A stretch of 36,137 bases of DNA, taken from NCBI GenBank assembly GCA_947627105.1, contig CANQUT010000011.1:1-36137 (forward strand). The letters run 5' to 3'. This DNA is from an uncultured Clostridia bacterium (lineage in GTDB: Bacteria > Bacillota > Clostridia > TANB77 > CAG-508). A model generated the notes under the pieces. The model searched no databases, had not been told where the DNA came from, and was given only the letters and a program-made list of their open reading frames with translations. Positions 18,135-25,826 of the stretch are shown in pieces. The position numbers and the translations under genes are program-made. Every line of letters begins with the position of its first letter. The stretch's first letter is position 1.

Positions 18135-19784
18135 TTAGCTAATTATTTTTTGAATTCTTTTTTCTATACTTGCTTTTCCTAAAACTTGCATAATTTCATA
18201 AAGATCTGGTGTATTTTGTCTTCCAGTAAGGCTTACTCTTAAAACTGTGCTAATATCTCCAACATGTCCTGGCCATTTTTCTGGGTTTTGTTTATACTCT
18301 TTTACTTCTCTTGCATAGCCTAATTCTTCTGATAAATCTTTCATTTTATCAAACCAAGTTTGCTTATCATCATTTATGTTAAAATATTTTTCTAAGTACA
18401 AGCTTAATATTTTTTTGATTTCATTTTTATCATTTATTTTAGCATATTCAAAGTCTGAATCTTGTTTGAAAAATTCTTCATCATACATATAAATAATTGC
18501 ATTTTTAACATCAGACCATTTAGAAATATCTTTTCTTGGCTTAGCGTTTCCTCTTTCTATTCCAAAGATTTTAAGAGAATATTCTTTATTTTCTAATAAT
18601 TTTTCAAGCTCGCTATCATATCTTTTTGCCCATTCTAAAACTTCATTATACATTTCTTCTTTTGTATATTTAGAAATTACATTTTTAGAAACATCTAGTA
18701 ATTTTACTAAGTCAAATATTGCACCGCTTACGCTCATTTTGTTTATTTCAAATTTAAAATCTGACATTGGTGAATCTGGATTTGCTTTTCTCCAACTTTC
18801 AAAATTAGAGTTTCCAATATTAATTAAATATTCGCAAACTGCTTTTGCTGGAATACCTTCTTCATGATAATAGCTTACTGCAGCTTCTGGATCTTTTCTT
18901 TTGCTAATTTTACGTTTTTTGCCATCTTCTTCTTTTAATATAGGAGCATAATGGCAATATTTTGGTGTTTTAAAGCCTAATGTTTTAAATAGCTCTAAAT
19001 GTAATGGTATAGATGAAACCCATTCATCTGAACGAATTACATGTGTTACTCTCATTAAATGGTCATCTACTGCATGTGCAAAGTGATATGTAGGAAGGCC
19101 ATCCGCTTTAATAATAACTATATCTTGGTCATTTTCAGGAAAATCAATATTTCCTTTAATAACATCATGATGTCTTATTTTTCTCTCTTCGCTTCCCATT
19201 GATTTAAAACGAATAATGTATGGAATTCCTGCTTTTATTTTTTTGGCCGCTTCATCTACTGGTAAGTTACGGTATGTTGCCCAAACGCCATAATAACCTG
19301 TTCTAATTTTAGCTGCTTCTTGCTTTTTTCTCATTTCTTCTAGTTCTTCTGGTGTTGCAAAGCATGGATATGCTCTTCCCTGCTCAATTAAATATTTAGC
19401 ATAGGCTTGATAAATAGGTGCTCTGTTACTTTGTTTGTATGGTCCATAAGAACCTTTTTCTTCTGTTTCGTTTATCATTCCTTCATCAAATTCTATGCCA
19501 AAATCTTTAACTGCATTTACAATTTGTGCCACACCATTTTCAATTTCACGTTTTTGGTCTGTATCTTCTATTCTTAGTAGAAAAACTCCTTTAGTTTGGT
19601 TTGTAAGCTGTCTATTTATAACGCATTGCATTAAGCCACCAACATGAACAAATCCTGTTGGGCTTGGTGCAAATCTTGTAACAATAGCATCTTCTGGTAA
19701 ATTTCTTTCTGGATATTTTTCTTCATAATATGATATTTCCTTTGCATCTGGAAAAATCAAATCTGCTAATTCTTTATAATCCAT
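18135..19784 (-). CDS. gltX: Glutamyl-tRNA synthetase
   Basis: The 549-aa class I synthetase charges tRNA-Glu. The HIGH-type signature is RFAPSPTGFVHVGG at 37-50. The KMSKS-type loop is RKISKRKDP near 292-300. The LLRIEDTDQKR motif follows the first signature. The C-terminal anticodon-binding part ends LTGRQNTPDLYEIMQVLGK. The protein is somewhat longer than the common 470-490 aa, with about 30 extra residues before the catalytic domain. Without comparison I cannot say whether it discriminates or also charges tRNA-Gln. It lies 36 bases after the RNase J gene. Confidence 0.95.
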   Translation of the reverse strand: MDYKELADLIFPDAKEISYYEEKYPERNLPEDAIVTRFAPSPTGFVHVGGLMQCVINRQLTNQTKGVFLLRIEDTDQKREIENGVAQIVNAVKDFGIEFDEGMINETEEKGSYGPYKQSNRAPIYQAYAKYLIEQGRAYPCFATPEELEEMRKKQEAAKIRTGYYGVWATYRNLPVDEAAKKIKAGIPYIIRFKSMGSEERKIRHHDVIKGNIDFPENDQDIVIIKADGLPTYHFAHAVDDHLMRVTHVIRSDEWVSSIPLHLELFKTLGFKTPKYCHYAPILKEEDGKKRKISKRKDPEAAVSYYHEEGIPAKAVCEYLINIGNSNFESWRKANPDSPMSDFKFEINKMSVSGAIFDLVKLLDVSKNVISKYTKEEMYNEVLEWAKRYDSELEKLLENKEYSLKIFGIERGNAKPRKDISKWSDVKNAIIYMYDEEFFKQDSDFEYAKINDKNEIKKILSLYLEKYFNINDDKQTWFDKMKDLSEELGYAREVKEYKQNPEKWPGHVGDISTVLRVSLTGRQNTPDLYEIMQVLGKASIEKRIQKIIS

Positions 19785-19820
19785 TTTTTAAATCATTCCT
19801 CTCAAATATGTTTTTTTATA

Positions 19821-21746
19821 TTATACTTCCATAATAATAGGCAAAAGCATTGGGTTACGTTTTGTTTTTTCAAAAATATAATCTCTTAAAGTATCTTTTA
19901 CATTAGTTTTTATAGTAGACCAATCACGAATATGATTTTCTTCACATCTTTTAACTTCTTCCCTTGCTACTCTTTTCACATCATCCATTAAGTTTTCAGA
20001 TTCTCTAACATAAACAAATCCTCTTGAAACTACATCTGGTCCAGAAACTATTTCTCCTGTAGATGAATCCATTGTCATTACAATAACAATTAAGCCATCT
20101 TGTGATAAATGCTGTCTATCTCTTAAAACAATATTTCCAACGTCTCCTATTCCTAAACCATCTACTAATATTTTGCCATTTGGTACTGAAGTAGTAATTT
20201 TAGCTTCATTTTCATTTAATTCTAATGTTTTACCATTTGACATTATAAAAATATTTTTAGGCTCAATTCCAACTTTTTTAGCTGTTTCTGCATGTGCAAT
20301 AAGCTGTCTATATTCACCATGAACTGGCATAAAGTATTTTGGTCTTGCTAAAGTTAATATTAATTTTTGCTCTTCTTGGCAAGCATGGCCAGATACGTGA
20401 ATATCTTCTAGTGAGCTATAAATAACAGTTGCACCTATTTTCATTAATTCATCTATTACTTTAGATACTAGCTTTTCGTTTCCTGGTATTGGAGTTGCAG
20501 AAATAATAACCATATCATTTGGTGTAATTGTTACTTTTTTGTGTTCTCCATTTGCCATTCTGGTAAGTGCAGACATTGCCTCGCCTTGACTACCAGTTGT
20601 AATTATAACTAATTGATCATCACGGTAATTTTTTATATTATCTATATCAATAAAAGTATTTTCTGGTACATTAATATACCCTAATTCAATAGCGGCATCT
20701 ATCATATTCATCATACTTCTACCACATACGGCAATTTTTCTACCATATTTTATAGATGAATTTACAATTTGTTGTACACGGTGAACATTAGAAGCAAAGG
20801 TTGCAACAACAATTCTTTTTGTGTTGTTTAAAAATAGCTTATCAAATACTTCTCCAACAGAGCTTTCCGACATTGTAAAACCTTTTCTTTCGCTGTTTGT
20901 ACTATCTGAAAGCAATGCTAAAATTCCTTTATTACCTAGTTCTGCTATTCTTCCTAGATCTATTACTTTATCATCAATTGGAGTATAATCAATCTTAAAA
21001 TCTCCTGTGTGAAGAACAATTCCTACTGGTGTATGAATAGCAAGCATAACAGAATCTGGTATACTATGATTACTTCTAATAAATTCTACTTTTATTTTTC
21101 CAAAATTAATTGTTTTTCCTTGCTCAACAACATGTATTTTGGCAGTTTTTTCTAGATTATGTTCTTCTAATTTATTTTTTATTAAAGCAACAGTTAATTT
21201 AGTTGCATAAATAGGAATATTAATTTGTTTTAATATATATGGTATTGCCCCTATGTGATCTTCATGCCCATGAGTAATTACTAAACCTTTGATTTTTTCT
21301 TTATTTCTTTCTAGATAAGTTATATCTGGTATTACTAGGTCTACACCTAGCATGTCATCTTCAGGAAACTCTAATCCGCAGTCTACAAGTATAATTTCAT
21401 TTCCATATTCAAAAACTGTAATATTTTTTCCTATTTCTTCTAATCCACCTAAAGGAATAATTTTTAAACTTTCTTTTTTAAATTCAAATTTAAGTTTTTC
21501 ATCTAATGATTTCTTTTCCGATAACCTAGAATGTGTAGTTTTTGTTTGTTCGCTCCTTGTATGCTCAGTTCTTGTTTGTTTTGGTCTACTTTGCTCTTGC
21601 ATAAGTATATTTTGAGCATTGTTTTCTTTTTTAGAATCTAGATTTTTAGAGTCTAGTCTAGAATTTTTATAATTATTTCTTCTTTTGTCTGTAATAGTAT
21701 CAGTTTTGCTTTTTATATTACTTTGATGTCTTTCATTTGTTAACAT
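19821..21746 (-). CDS. rnj: Ribonuclease J
   Basis: This metallo-beta-lactamase-fold RNase, acting as 5'-3' exonuclease and endonuclease, drives mRNA decay and rRNA processing in Firmicutes. The core begins at about residue 93 (LKIIPLGGLEEIGKN); the zinc motif HGHEDHIGA is at 159-167, and the beta-CASP and C-terminal domains follow (SGHACQEEQ, FMPVHGEYRQL). The 641-aa length reflects an N-terminal extension of about 92 residues, rich in Lys, Arg, Asn, Gln and Thr and probably unstructured (PKQTRTEHTRSEQTKTTHSR at 55-74), which may bind RNA. The ribosome site is rather far (about 13 bases) from the ATG. A long leader precedes it. Confidence 0.95.
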   Translation of the reverse strand: MLTNERHQSNIKSKTDTITDKRRNNYKNSRLDSKNLDSKKENNAQNILMQEQSRPKQTRTEHTRSEQTKTTHSRLSEKKSLDEKLKFEFKKESLKIIPLGGLEEIGKNITVFEYGNEIILVDCGLEFPEDDMLGVDLVIPDITYLERNKEKIKGLVITHGHEDHIGAIPYILKQINIPIYATKLTVALIKNKLEEHNLEKTAKIHVVEQGKTINFGKIKVEFIRSNHSIPDSVMLAIHTPVGIVLHTGDFKIDYTPIDDKVIDLGRIAELGNKGILALLSDSTNSERKGFTMSESSVGEVFDKLFLNNTKRIVVATFASNVHRVQQIVNSSIKYGRKIAVCGRSMMNMIDAAIELGYINVPENTFIDIDNIKNYRDDQLVIITTGSQGEAMSALTRMANGEHKKVTITPNDMVIISATPIPGNEKLVSKVIDELMKIGATVIYSSLEDIHVSGHACQEEQKLILTLARPKYFMPVHGEYRQLIAHAETAKKVGIEPKNIFIMSNGKTLELNENEAKITTSVPNGKILVDGLGIGDVGNIVLRDRQHLSQDGLIVIVMTMDSSTGEIVSGPDVVSRGFVYVRESENLMDDVKRVAREEVKRCEENHIRDWSTIKTNVKDTLRDYIFEKTKRNPMLLPIIMEV

Positions 21747-22016
21747 TATTTTTTTATCTCTCCTTTTTCTTTGCTTTTCAATTTATATATTTTAATAAAC
21801 TACAAAAACAAATAAATCATTTTTACTATTTCTATGATTTACTATTTTTTTATTTTTTAAACTAAAAACAATATAAAATAAATATTTTTTATTAAATAAA
21901 ACATATATGTTTAATTTAAATGCCGCACATTAAACATATTTTTATTTTATTTTTAATATTTTACTTTGCTTTTTAATATATATAAATCTCCTCTTTACCA
22001 AAATTGGTAATAACTG
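21747..22016 (-). other. Long structured leader of the RNase J gene
   Basis: From the promoter at 22023-22051, transcription would start near 22016 and run about 270 bases before the start codon. This stretch has no gene. It holds an operator-like inverted repeat TTACCAA-AA-TTGGTAA (21995-22010) right after the start point. A long stem-loop pairs 21905-21915 with 21929-21939 (11 bp, loop containing GCCGCAC) and extends, past a 3-base bulge, by AAATAAAA/TTTTATTT (21894-21901 with 21940-21947). The rest is AT-rich. Self-control of RNase J through its leader is plausible, but inferred. Confidence 0.45.
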
Positions 22017-22022
22017 TTATTT

Positions 22023-22051
22023 ATTATAACGTTTTTTTTTGATTTTGTCAA
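22023..22051 (-). promoter_or_regulatory. RNase J promoter (perfect consensus)
   Basis: On the minus strand TTGACA (22046-22051) and TATAAT (22023-22028) are exactly 17 bases apart, a perfect sigma-70/sigma-A promoter. It points at the RNase J gene about 280 bases away. Confidence 0.75.
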
Positions 22052-22138
22052 ATTATTTATGTTAACTACTTGTACAAGAAGTTTTTAGCCTGTTTCAAAT
22101 TATAACAAGGCCGAAAAATGGATTGGCCCGATACTACT

Positions 22139-22183
22139 GACCTGTCCCTAATAGCTTAAAAACAAGCACTTGGACCTGTCCCC
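22139..22183. repeat. GGACCTGTCCC repeat unit at the 3' end of the ROK gene
   Basis: Two copies of the palindrome-like core (GACCTGTCCC at 22139-22148 and GGACCTGTCCCC at 22172-22183) flank a short hairpin GCTT-AAAAAC-AAGC (22154-22167). The same composite, core-hairpin-core, occurs on the other side of the gene at 23215-23260. The ROK stop codon lies inside this unit. Confidence 0.9.
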
Positions 22184-23067
22184 AATACTGCACCAATAAT
22201 TCCTGCATCATTTCCTAATGTAGCAAGTTTTAGTTCTGGTAATTTTTCTTTATTAAAAACATATCTTTTTTTATTATATTCATTTAATAATTCTTTATAT
22301 AAAATATTTTCAAAATAAACAAAACTGCCGCCAATTGAAATTGCTTGTGGCTCAAATATGTCTATTATATTAGAAAGTCCTACAATTAAATTATTTATAT
22401 ATTCTTTTATAATTTTTTGAAGCTTTTCATCTTCTTTTTTAGTATTTAATATTTTTAATAAATCTTTAGCTGGAATCTCTTTATTTAGCCCTAATTCTTT
22501 TATTAATCTATTCTTTAATCTTTTTATAGAGCAATAAGTTTCAAAGCAACCTCTTTTGCCACAATTACAAAGCTTTCCATTTTTATTTATAATCATATGT
22601 CCTATTTCAAATGCTGGGTATCTAATAGGCTGTAACTGCTTATTTTCAATAAATACACTTCCACCAATTCCAGTTCCTAAGCATAAAAATACACAGTCAT
22701 GATATTTTTTTAGGCTACCATAAGTTTTTTCTGCTAATGCAGCACATTTAGCATCATTTCTTACTATTATTTGACCATTATATGCTTTCTTTATAATGCT
22801 AGTAATATCTAATTCTTTTAATTTTAAATTTACCATAGAAGTAATTTTGCCATTCTTTGGCGTTCCTGCACATGCTATGCCAATTAGCTCAATACTGTAA
22901 TTTTCTTTTATTTTTGTAATTATTTCTATAATGTAGTTTTCTATAAATTTAGCTATATTACTTTCTTTTATTTTTATATCTGTTTCATATTTTTTTATTA
23001 TTTTTCCATTTTCATTTACTAAGCCAATTCCAATGTGGCTTCCACCAATATCAATTCCTATTTTCAT
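22156..23067 (-). CDS. ROK-family sugar kinase (glucokinase-like)
   Basis: This 303-aa protein has the ATP phosphate-binding GIDIGGSHIGIG (3-14), the catalytic Asp in RNDA (near 105), the sugar-binding EIGH (about 154-157) and the ROK zinc site CNCGKRGC (167-174). It most likely phosphorylates glucose or a related sugar in the cytosol. I chose the ATG at 23067 (MKIGIDIGG), the usual family start, over one 12 bases upstream, although the AAAGGA site is a little far. The last nine residues (LGTGPSACF) and stop are encoded by a GGACCTGTCCC repeat, which replaced the normal C-terminal end. The family core is intact, so activity may be preserved. Confidence 0.85.
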   Translation of the reverse strand: MKIGIDIGGSHIGIGLVNENGKIIKKYETDIKIKESNIAKFIENYIIEIITKIKENYSIELIGIACAGTPKNGKITSMVNLKLKELDITSIIKKAYNGQIIVRNDAKCAALAEKTYGSLKKYHDCVFLCLGTGIGGSVFIENKQLQPIRYPAFEIGHMIINKNGKLCNCGKRGCFETYCSIKRLKNRLIKELGLNKEIPAKDLLKILNTKKEDEKLQKIIKEYINNLIVGLSNIIDIFEPQAISIGGSFVYFENILYKELLNEYNKKRYVFNKEKLPELKLATLGNDAGIIGAVLGTGPSACF

Positions 23068-23075
23068 AATTAATT

Positions 23076-23119
23076 GCATCCTTTCTAAATAGTATATGCA
23101 TCCTTTCTAAATTGTATAT
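23076..23119. repeat. 22-base tandem duplication before the ROK gene
   Basis: Two near-identical 22-base units (23076-23097 and 23098-23119, one mismatch) start GCATCCTTTCTAAAT. On the minus strand each carries an AGAAAGGATG ribosome-site-like stretch, so the duplication doubles the Shine-Dalgarno region of the ROK gene. Confidence 0.9.
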
Positions 23120-23160
23120 AACCTGTGTCTATAATCACAAAAGCGTCATGTTGCCTATTT

Positions 23161-23315
23161 TGTACCTGTCCCTCAGGTGTCTTGTCGCATTAGGTACATA
23201 TACAAAAGCATTTTGGACCTGTCCCCAAGTGCTTAAAAACAAGCAATTGGACCTGTCCCCAAAGAAAAAAGGACCTGTCCCTAATTACCCAAAAGGGGAA
23301 AAAGGGACTGTCCCT
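23161..23315. repeat. GGACCTGTCCC repeat cluster between the ROK gene and pilC
   Basis: Five copies of a palindrome-like core in the same orientation lie at 23164-23172 (ACCTGTCCC), 23215-23226, 23249-23260, 23271-23282 and 23304-23315 (GGGACTGTCCCT). Short hairpins separate them: TGTACCT/AGGTACA (23161-23167 with 23192-23198), GCTT/AAGC within the composite 23215-23260, and CCC-AAAA-GGG near 23288-23297. The last core touches the pilC stop codon. The spacing is irregular and the pattern resembles REP or RAYT-linked repeats. No transposase is present in the window. Confidence 0.85.
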
Positions 23316-24661
23316 TATACTAATGCATCGATTAACCAGTTGCCCATGTATAATTGGATACATGGTACAAGTACTACTACTACTAAGAATATTAATACTA
23401 TTCCAACGAATAAGTAAGAAATTTCTGGTAATACTTTCATTATCTTGTTTAGGCTTTCTTGAATATCTACATCCATGTAGTCTAATAATTTTTCCATCAT
23501 TTCTGGAAGGTCTGTTTGCATACCTATCTTTAACATTTCAATTTCCATTGACCTACATAATCCTGAGTTTTCAAATGGCTCAATCCATGAACCACCAATA
23601 AGTAAATTGTTAATAGAGGTTTCTATTATTGATAGCATTACATAGTTTTTAATTACACTTTTACTAACCTCTAATGCTTCTTGAATTCTCATTCCATTTT
23701 GTAAGTTTAAAAGCATTGCTCTCATTAATCTTGAAAAGTCTATACCAAATATTAATCTTCCAAAAACAGGTGCTTTGTATTTAAAGTAATGCCAATTGTA
23801 CTTTCCTTTTGGAGTATTTATATAAGCAATTATGCCACCTATTATTGCTAAAATAACGCCAACCGGTAAATACCAATATGCCATAAGCCAATCTAAAAAG
23901 TCCATAAACCATAGCGTAATTCCTGGCAAAGTAGCACTACTACCCATTTGCATAAATACATCTTGAATAGAAGGTAATACATATATTGTTCCTATAATTA
24001 ATAATGCAATTATTGCAACAAATTGGCCAATATTTGGAATTAAAATACTTTTTATTTTTCTATTTCTTGTTGTTGTGTCATCTAGGTATTTTACTGCTTG
24101 CTCTAAAGATTTTGTAAGTGAACCTGAAAGCTCTCCTACTTTAATCATATTTATATAAATGTATGGGAAAATATCTGAATAATACTCCATTGTAGTATAC
24201 ATATATTCTCCAGCTTCTACACCTGCTAAAATATCTTCTATTACACCTTTAAAAGAAAGGTTTTCTGTACTACTTATAAGTGTATTTAAAGCATGAATAT
24301 TATTGAAGTTAGCCTTTTTTAATAAATAGAAATTTTGCGTAAATACAATAAGATCTCTTTCAGTAATTCTTTGTCCAACAGATAAAGCAATATTAAATTT
24401 TTCTCTTGCAGTTTGCTTATTAGCAGTTCTTCCTTGCATAATAGTTGCAGAGTTAGAGGCTTGCATAACTTCATCTATATCTATAACATTTCTTCTATTT
24501 GCTTTTGATTTTCTACTTTTATAGCCTATTTGTATTACTTCAATAGGAAGTAAATCATTATTTTTTAGCATTTTTATTAAATTATTTTTACTAGGTTGCT
24601 CTACTCTGTTCCTAACAATTTGTCCTTGTTTAGTAACAGCTCTGTACATATATTCTGGCAC
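23315..24661 (-). CDS. pilC: Type IV pilus inner-membrane platform protein PilC
   Basis: The 448-aa protein is the GspF/PilC platform that couples the pilus motors to pilin assembly. A short N-terminal cytosolic domain (MPEYMYRAVTKQGQ...) is followed by two GspF repeats (about 95-215 and 297-420), each with membrane helices near the end (about 207-230, 250-285 and 412-435). The second ends MGNWLIDALV. AAAGGAGATG precedes the ATG. It is the last gene of the pilus operon, 23 bases after pilT. Its stop codon abuts a GGACCTGTCCC-type repeat. Confidence 0.95.
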   Translation of the reverse strand: MPEYMYRAVTKQGQIVRNRVEQPSKNNLIKMLKNNDLLPIEVIQIGYKSRKSKANRRNVIDIDEVMQASNSATIMQGRTANKQTAREKFNIALSVGQRITERDLIVFTQNFYLLKKANFNNIHALNTLISSTENLSFKGVIEDILAGVEAGEYMYTTMEYYSDIFPYIYINMIKVGELSGSLTKSLEQAVKYLDDTTTRNRKIKSILIPNIGQFVAIIALLIIGTIYVLPSIQDVFMQMGSSATLPGITLWFMDFLDWLMAYWYLPVGVILAIIGGIIAYINTPKGKYNWHYFKYKAPVFGRLIFGIDFSRLMRAMLLNLQNGMRIQEALEVSKSVIKNYVMLSIIETSINNLLIGGSWIEPFENSGLCRSMEIEMLKIGMQTDLPEMMEKLLDYMDVDIQESLNKIMKVLPEISYLFVGIVLIFLVVVVLVPCIQLYMGNWLIDALV

Positions 24662-24684
24662 ATTATCATCTCCTTTTGTTTATA

Positions 24685-25809
24685 TTAATTATTAATTTTT
24701 GATTTTTCCGCACTATCTTTTTTAATTTTTAATTGCATAATTGTTCTATTTAAAGTTTCAATATTTTTTTCTTCTATTTGTGATTTAGCTTGATCTAATG
24801 TAATTTTATCTGCTACAAATAGTTCGGCAAGTGAATTTATTAAACCAATACTTCCTTTATCTGAATTACTTTGTATAGCATCTTCTATTTCTGAAACGCT
24901 AATTTTATCTTTACGAATTATACCTGATACAATGTTATCTACTACCATTACTTCTGGTACTAAAACAAGTGAGCCGTCTTTACCTTTTAACAATCTTTGA
25001 GATACTACTAATTTTAATAGTGAGGCTATTAAATATTTTATAGTTTGTTGATCACGTACATCATAGAAGTTAATCATTCTATCTATGGTTTCTGCACAAG
25101 ATTTTGTATGAAGTGTTCCTATTACTAAGTGACCTGCTTCTGCTGTTTCTATTGCTGCTTCCATAGTTTCTTTATCACGAATCTCTCCTATGATTAAGAT
25201 ATCGCAGTCCTCTCTTAAAGAGTTTTTAACACCACTACTATAATCTAAACAATCTCTTCCTACACCTATTTCTTTTTGTACAATAATTGATTTTTTGCAT
25301 TTATGTTTATATTCTACAGGGTTTTCCAAAGTTAATATTTTTTTACTTTGACTTTCATTTATTTCATTAATAAGGGCATTTAATGTAGTTGTTTTACCAG
25401 AGTTTGTTTTACCAGTTACTAATATTAAACCTTGTGGCTGGTTCATCATTCTTCTAACAATATCTGGTACACCTAAATCTTCATACTTTGGAAGTGTATT
25501 TTTTATAAGTCTTAGTACTACTACTGGCACATCATCTACTGTAGAAATATTAACCCTTAGTCTAATATCTCCAAATACATAAGAAGAATCTAATTTTTTA
25601 GTTTCTCTATAAACTTTATCTTTATCTACATTTCCTCTTACAAAATAATCATAAATTTCTGACATATCTTCATTTGTTAATTCTTCAGAGTCTTCTACTG
25701 TTACTAAATCCCTTCTGATTCTTAAAATAGGTTTAATACCTGGAATTAAATGTACGTCTGAAGCATCTTTTTTTACAGCCTCATTTAAGACTTTTTCTAT
25801 ATCAATCAT
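24685..25809 (-). CDS. pilT: Type IV pilus retraction ATPase PilT
   Basis: The 374-aa ATPase powers pilin disassembly and retraction. The Walker A motif is VTGKTNSGKTTT (near 130-141), the Asp box and Walker B are DILIIGEIRDKETM (near 202-215), and the His box is AGHLVIGTLHT. A degenerate version of the C-terminal AIRNLIRE motif is seen in IIRKDKISVSEIEDAI (about 310-325). The family's N-terminal domain starts at MIDIEKVLNEAVKKDASDVHL. TAGGAGG precedes the ATG. Next to pilB, it suggests that the pilus can retract, as in twitching or DNA uptake. Confidence 0.93.
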   Translation of the reverse strand: MIDIEKVLNEAVKKDASDVHLIPGIKPILRIRRDLVTVEDSEELTNEDMSEIYDYFVRGNVDKDKVYRETKKLDSSYVFGDIRLRVNISTVDDVPVVVLRLIKNTLPKYEDLGVPDIVRRMMNQPQGLILVTGKTNSGKTTTLNALINEINESQSKKILTLENPVEYKHKCKKSIIVQKEIGVGRDCLDYSSGVKNSLREDCDILIIGEIRDKETMEAAIETAEAGHLVIGTLHTKSCAETIDRMINFYDVRDQQTIKYLIASLLKLVVSQRLLKGKDGSLVLVPEVMVVDNIVSGIIRKDKISVSEIEDAIQSNSDKGSIGLINSLAELFVADKITLDQAKSQIEEKNIETLNRTIMQLKIKKDSAEKSKINN

Positions 25810-25826
25810 TGTTTTCCTCCTATGTA

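Noticed and set aside
23161-23315. CRISPR array
   Set aside because: The repeat core is only about 12 bases, spacing is irregular, the hairpins between are themselves shared, and no cas genes are present.
23112-23417. Plus-strand 101-aa reading frame over the repeats
   Set aside because: It is a translation of the GGACCTGTCCC repeats and the pilC antisense strand, with no ribosome site.
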